Source of the DNA: an uncultured Muribaculum sp. | GTDB lineage: Bacteria; Bacteroidota; Bacteroidia; Bacteroidales; Muribaculaceae | Assembly (NCBI GenBank): GCA_910578835.1 | Contig: CAJTSK010000036.1 | Coordinates: forward strand, 1 to 24,546 | Length of the DNA stretch: 24,546 nt | Direction: 5' to 3' | Notes under the pieces: model-generated | What the model was told of the DNA's origin: nothing | The model's input: only the letters and a program-made list of their open reading frames with translations | The model's database searches: none | Position numbers and translations under genes: made by a program | Shown here: positions 21,754-24,546 of the stretch, in pieces | How positions within the stretch are numbered: the stretch's first letter is position 1 | Layout: every line of letters begins with the position of its first letter

Positions 21754-23244
21754 ATGAACACTACATATAAAATATTAGTGATAATGGTGCTTATGCTCGC
21801 CTCTTTTGCCAGGGGGTGGGCACAGATGCCCATAAAGATATATGTGGCTCCGCAGGTAGCGCCCGACTCGACCGACGTGGCATATTACAGCAAGGAGCAT
21901 TTCTGGCGCGCAGCCGGTGAGGTATTCGGCTTCAATATGGGGCTGTGGGCATTTGACCGCTATATCCAGAAAGGGGATTTCGCCTATATATCATGGTACA
22001 CGATAAAGGAAAATTTCAAGCACGGATTCAAATGGGACAACGACAAGCTCGGCACCAACATGTTTGCCCACCCCTACAACGGCAACCTCTTTTTCAATGC
22101 CGCACGCTCCAACGGCTACAACTTCTGGAAGTCAGAGCTGTTTGCCATCGGTGGCAGCGCGATGTGGGAGCTGTTTATGGAGTGTGAATACCCGTCGACC
22201 AACGATATCATCGCCACTCCTATCGGCGGTGCAGCTATCGGCGAGGTGTGTTTCCGCGCCTCCGATGCCGTGCTTGACGACCGCCTGACGGGAGCGGCAC
22301 GCTTCGGCAGGGAATTTGCCGCCTTCCTTATTTCGCCAATGAGAGGGCTTACGCGTGTGCTTACCGGCGATGCTTGGCGTGTGCGCCCCACATCGGGCAG
22401 GCTGTTTGGCACACCCAATTTCGCTATTGAGTTCTCACTTGGGGCGCGTATGCTTGAATTTCGCCATGAGCGCTACGATGCGAGCATCGGCGCGGCTGCC
22501 GAAATCAATATCGAGTATGGCGACCGCTTCGAGGTGAAAAGCACGAAACCTTACGACTATTTTACATTCCGCGGGTGTGTCAACATAGTAAATTCCCAGC
22601 CGTTACTCGGTCAAATGGAGATAAAAGGTCGACTGCTCGCACGCGAACTGCTGGAAAAGGAGCGCCAGCACATGAGCATAGGACTCTATCAGCATTTCGA
22701 CTTCTACGACTCCGACACGATTTCGGCAGTATCGGCAAAAGTGCCATATAAGCTCGGCATACCTGCGAGCCTCGGCTGCGGAGTGATGTTTCGCGACATA
22801 GAGCGTCACCGCTTCGTGATTGACGCTTACGCCCATGCCAACGCCGTGATACTCGGCTCGGTGCTGTCAGACTATTACGATGTTGATGAGCGCAACTACA
22901 ATCTTGCGAGCGGATTCTCGCTCAAAGGAGGTGTCAACCTGGTATTTGACAAGAGTAAATTCTCTCTGTCGCTCTCCAATGAGTATTACCGCCTCTTTAC
23001 ATGGAAGGGATACCGGCGCGGCACCAACCTTGATAATGTCGACTACCGCACCCTTGACGCTCAAGGCGACAAGTCGGTTGCCTCGTTCAATGTGACCGAA
23101 CTGCGTGCCGATCTTAAACTATGGCAAAAACTTTATGCCACATTCTCCTTCTCCAACTATCTGCGGTCGACCCACTACCGCGACTATCCCCACGTCGTCT
23201 CCAACTCCTTCGCCCTCCGCCTGATGCTCACCTACAAGCTGTGA
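21754..23244 (+). CDS. DUF3943 protein, probable outer-membrane beta-barrel
   Basis: A 496-residue exported protein of the DUF3943 family, whose function is not known. A signal peptide (1-23, cleaved after WAQ) is followed by the family core (about 45-230) with MFAHPYNGNLFFNAARSNG, SAMWELFMECEYPS-NDIIATPIGGAAIGEV and a P-G-L segment near 195. The second half (about 230-496) consists of alternating beta strands with many aromatic residues and ends LALRLMLTYKL, as in outer-membrane barrels. It follows the operon terminator and has no clear -7 box, so it is probably a separate gene rather than part of the glucan locus. Its 3' end converges on the ATPase gene 14 bases away, with no hairpin between. 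Confidence 0.8.
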   Translation: MNTTYKILVIMVLMLASFARGWAQMPIKIYVAPQVAPDSTDVAYYSKEHFWRAAGEVFGFNMGLWAFDRYIQKGDFAYISWYTIKENFKHGFKWDNDKLGTNMFAHPYNGNLFFNAARSNGYNFWKSELFAIGGSAMWELFMECEYPSTNDIIATPIGGAAIGEVCFRASDAVLDDRLTGAARFGREFAAFLISPMRGLTRVLTGDAWRVRPTSGRLFGTPNFAIEFSLGARMLEFRHERYDASIGAAAEINIEYGDRFEVKSTKPYDYFTFRGCVNIVNSQPLLGQMEIKGRLLARELLEKERQHMSIGLYQHFDFYDSDTISAVSAKVPYKLGIPASLGCGVMFRDIERHRFVIDAYAHANAVILGSVLSDYYDVDERNYNLASGFSLKGGVNLVFDKSKFSLSLSNEYYRLFTWKGYRRGTNLDNVDYRTLDAQGDKSVASFNVTELRADLKLWQKLYATFSFSNYLRSTHYRDYPHVVSNSFALRLMLTYKL

Positions 23245-23258
23245 TATAGCCAATGAAA

Positions 23259-24479
23259 TTAGATATCGGATAAAGTTGTCGTAAGGAATTGACGCAGATG
23301 GAGATGACGGATGCCGGGATAATCAGGCAGCTCCCCGACTATCGGATCCATCGACACCACATATTTCGGATAATTATCCCTTATTGCCTTAAGATTACCA
23401 AATTCGCGCTGTATTGTTTCCTCCGAACCAAGGAGATATGTAGCCTGTATATAGACAATGAACCGACCTTTTGTCGCGACAAAATCAATCTCGCCAGCCC
23501 TCAAGACACCTACACTTACTTCAAAGCCATTGACAAGCAAATGGTTGTATATGACGTTTTCAATAACTTTTTCTATTCCCGCACGAAGATTAAAGCCGCA
23601 AATATAGTTGCGGAGACCATGATCTGAAAAATAATATTTGAAATTTTGCTCAAACAATTTCTTTCCGTGAATATCATAGCGTGCGACCTGCCTGAGGATT
23701 AGAGCATTGCATAAATAACGGAGATAGATAGAAGTCAATGGTGCCGACACTTTATCACCCTGTGACTTCATCACATTGGCAATATTGCTCACTGAAATAA
23801 GCTTGCCCGTATTGTCAGCAATATACCGGGAAAGATTTTCTATAAATACTACATTTCTTATCTCTTCACGGGCAATCACATCGCGCATCATTATGGTATT
23901 GTATACCCCTTGCAGATAATCGCGCACCTGACCTTCATCATTGATATCAAAATGGCATAATCCGGGCAAGCCACCTACCTGCAGATATGCAACAAGACTT
24001 TGGTCGGAATCAGCCAATTTATGAAATTCAAGAAACTCCGTGTATGACAGACCATATATTGGAATCTCAATATATCTGCCGGCAAGCCGTGTGCTCAACT
24101 CGGAAGAAAATATGTAGGCATTGCTCCCTGTAGCAACTATCTGACACCGCTCCTCGGCATGAAGAGCGCGAAGTGCATCTTCGTATCCTTCCACATCCTG
24201 TACTTCATCAATAAGAAGATAATTATCCGTACCGTGGAGAAACCGTTGGACGGCATATTCATAAAGCTGCCCTGAATTGGTAATCTCACTGAATATCTGC
24301 AACTCCTTATTTATATAAACCACATTGCAGCCTGGACGATTATCCTCCAGCCACGTGTGCAATTGGCGCAGCATATAGCTTTTCCCTACCCTGCGCTGCC
24401 CTACGAGTATCAACATCATTCCCCGGTTAAGTCGAGAGGTGATATGCTTAAGATATGTATTGCGGATTATAACAGCCAT
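23259..24479 (-). CDS. AAA+ ATPase with DUF4143 domain
   Basis: A 406-residue cytoplasmic protein of the AAA_14/DUF4143 family. The N-terminal ATPase domain (about 15-150) has Walker A GQRRVGKS, Walker B YLLIDEVQD and a sensor-like ATGSNAYIFSSEL segment with an arginine-rich STRLAGRY after it. The C-terminal DUF4143 part (about 190-400) includes LRYLCNALILRQVARYD, and FYFSDHGLRN-type and GEIDFVATKGRFIVYIQ segments; the last resembles a PD-(D/E)XK nuclease-like core, with Gln where Lys would be expected. These proteins are common and often multi-copy in Bacteroidales, and their role is unclear. ATG 24479 is preferred over an in-frame TTG at 24488. Codon use is more AT-rich than the neighbours, which may indicate transfer. 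Confidence 0.85.
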   Translation of the reverse strand: MAVIIRNTYLKHITSRLNRGMMLILVGQRRVGKSYMLRQLHTWLEDNRPGCNVVYINKELQIFSEITNSGQLYEYAVQRFLHGTDNYLLIDEVQDVEGYEDALRALHAEERCQIVATGSNAYIFSSELSTRLAGRYIEIPIYGLSYTEFLEFHKLADSDQSLVAYLQVGGLPGLCHFDINDEGQVRDYLQGVYNTIMMRDVIAREEIRNVVFIENLSRYIADNTGKLISVSNIANVMKSQGDKVSAPLTSIYLRYLCNALILRQVARYDIHGKKLFEQNFKYYFSDHGLRNYICGFNLRAGIEKVIENVIYNHLLVNGFEVSVGVLRAGEIDFVATKGRFIVYIQATYLLGSEETIQREFGNLKAIRDNYPKYVVSMDPIVGELPDYPGIRHLHLRQFLTTTLSDI

Positions 24480-24546
24480 TACGAACAAATATTTAGAGCT
24501 TGTTTAATAATAAATGTTACTGTCAGGGCGGTCATTCGTCGAGCAG

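Noticed and set aside
23245..23280. GATAT...ATATC inverted pair between DUF3943 and the ATPase gene as a bidirectional terminator
   Set aside because: The stem is only five bases, AT-rich and widely spaced.
24480..24488. TTG start for the AAA+ ATPase
   Set aside because: ATG 24479 is three codons downstream and sufficient; no feature supports the TTG.
24480..24546. Possible coding or RNA feature at the right edge
   Set aside because: The 67 bases show no frame, hairpin or promoter match strong enough to report.

Overview
The window reads as a chromosomal segment of a gut-type Bacteroidales bacterium, most likely Muribaculaceae (family-level placement is inference). Supporting signs are a SusC/SusD pair, BACON domains, Bacteroidetes-style -7 boxes (TAnnTTTG) before most transcription units, weak Shine-Dalgarno signals, and many short-range ATGA gene overlaps. 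No rRNA, tRNA or CRISPR array was seen.

Left part (1-4260). The first 48 bases carry two copies of a 19-bp direct repeat that resemble the multiple terminal repeats of an IS21-family element lying mostly outside the window. Bases 60-300 hold a non-coding patchwork of hairpins and imperfect repeats. A compact five-gene phage-derived operon follows (372-4260): a small acidic protein, an SU10/DUF5309-like major capsid protein, a probable head connector, a short P22-type portal, and a lipoprotein with a C-terminal membrane anchor that looks like a unimolecular spanin. No terminase, protease, tail, integrase or endolysin is visible. The operon ends tail-to-tail with asnA, overlapping it by 14 bases. 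This is the most unusual part of the window: a reduced prophage, a capsid-forming satellite, or a domesticated particle cassette.

Middle part (4247-8097). asnA (ammonia-dependent asparagine synthetase) is on the minus strand with a good Bacteroidetes promoter. Divergent from it is a GH2 beta-galactosidase-type exported enzyme, closed by a perfect 13-bp hairpin terminator.

Polysaccharide utilisation locus (8156-21660). A membrane-spanning one-component regulator (periplasmic propeller, Y_Y_Y domain, transmembrane helix, coiled coil, cytoplasmic LuxR-like HTH) precedes an operon of GH16 laminarinase-type lipoprotein, GH3 beta-glucosidase lipoprotein, SusC, SusD and a surface glycan-binding lipoprotein with two duplicated CBM4-like domains. 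The GH16 active site has the bulged E-I-D-I-M-E form typical of laminarinases, so beta-1,3-glucan (laminarin, yeast or fungal glucan) or mixed-linkage beta-glucan is the likely substrate. The gap between the regulator and the operon holds ACGTAA repeats spaced 11 and 22 bp apart, upstream of a -7 box without a good -33 box; this is a good candidate for the regulator's binding array. A strong hairpin terminator closes the operon.

Right part (21754-24546). A DUF3943 outer-membrane-type protein (+) and an AAA+/DUF4143 ATPase (-) converge with 14 bases between them. The final 67 bases hold no supported feature.
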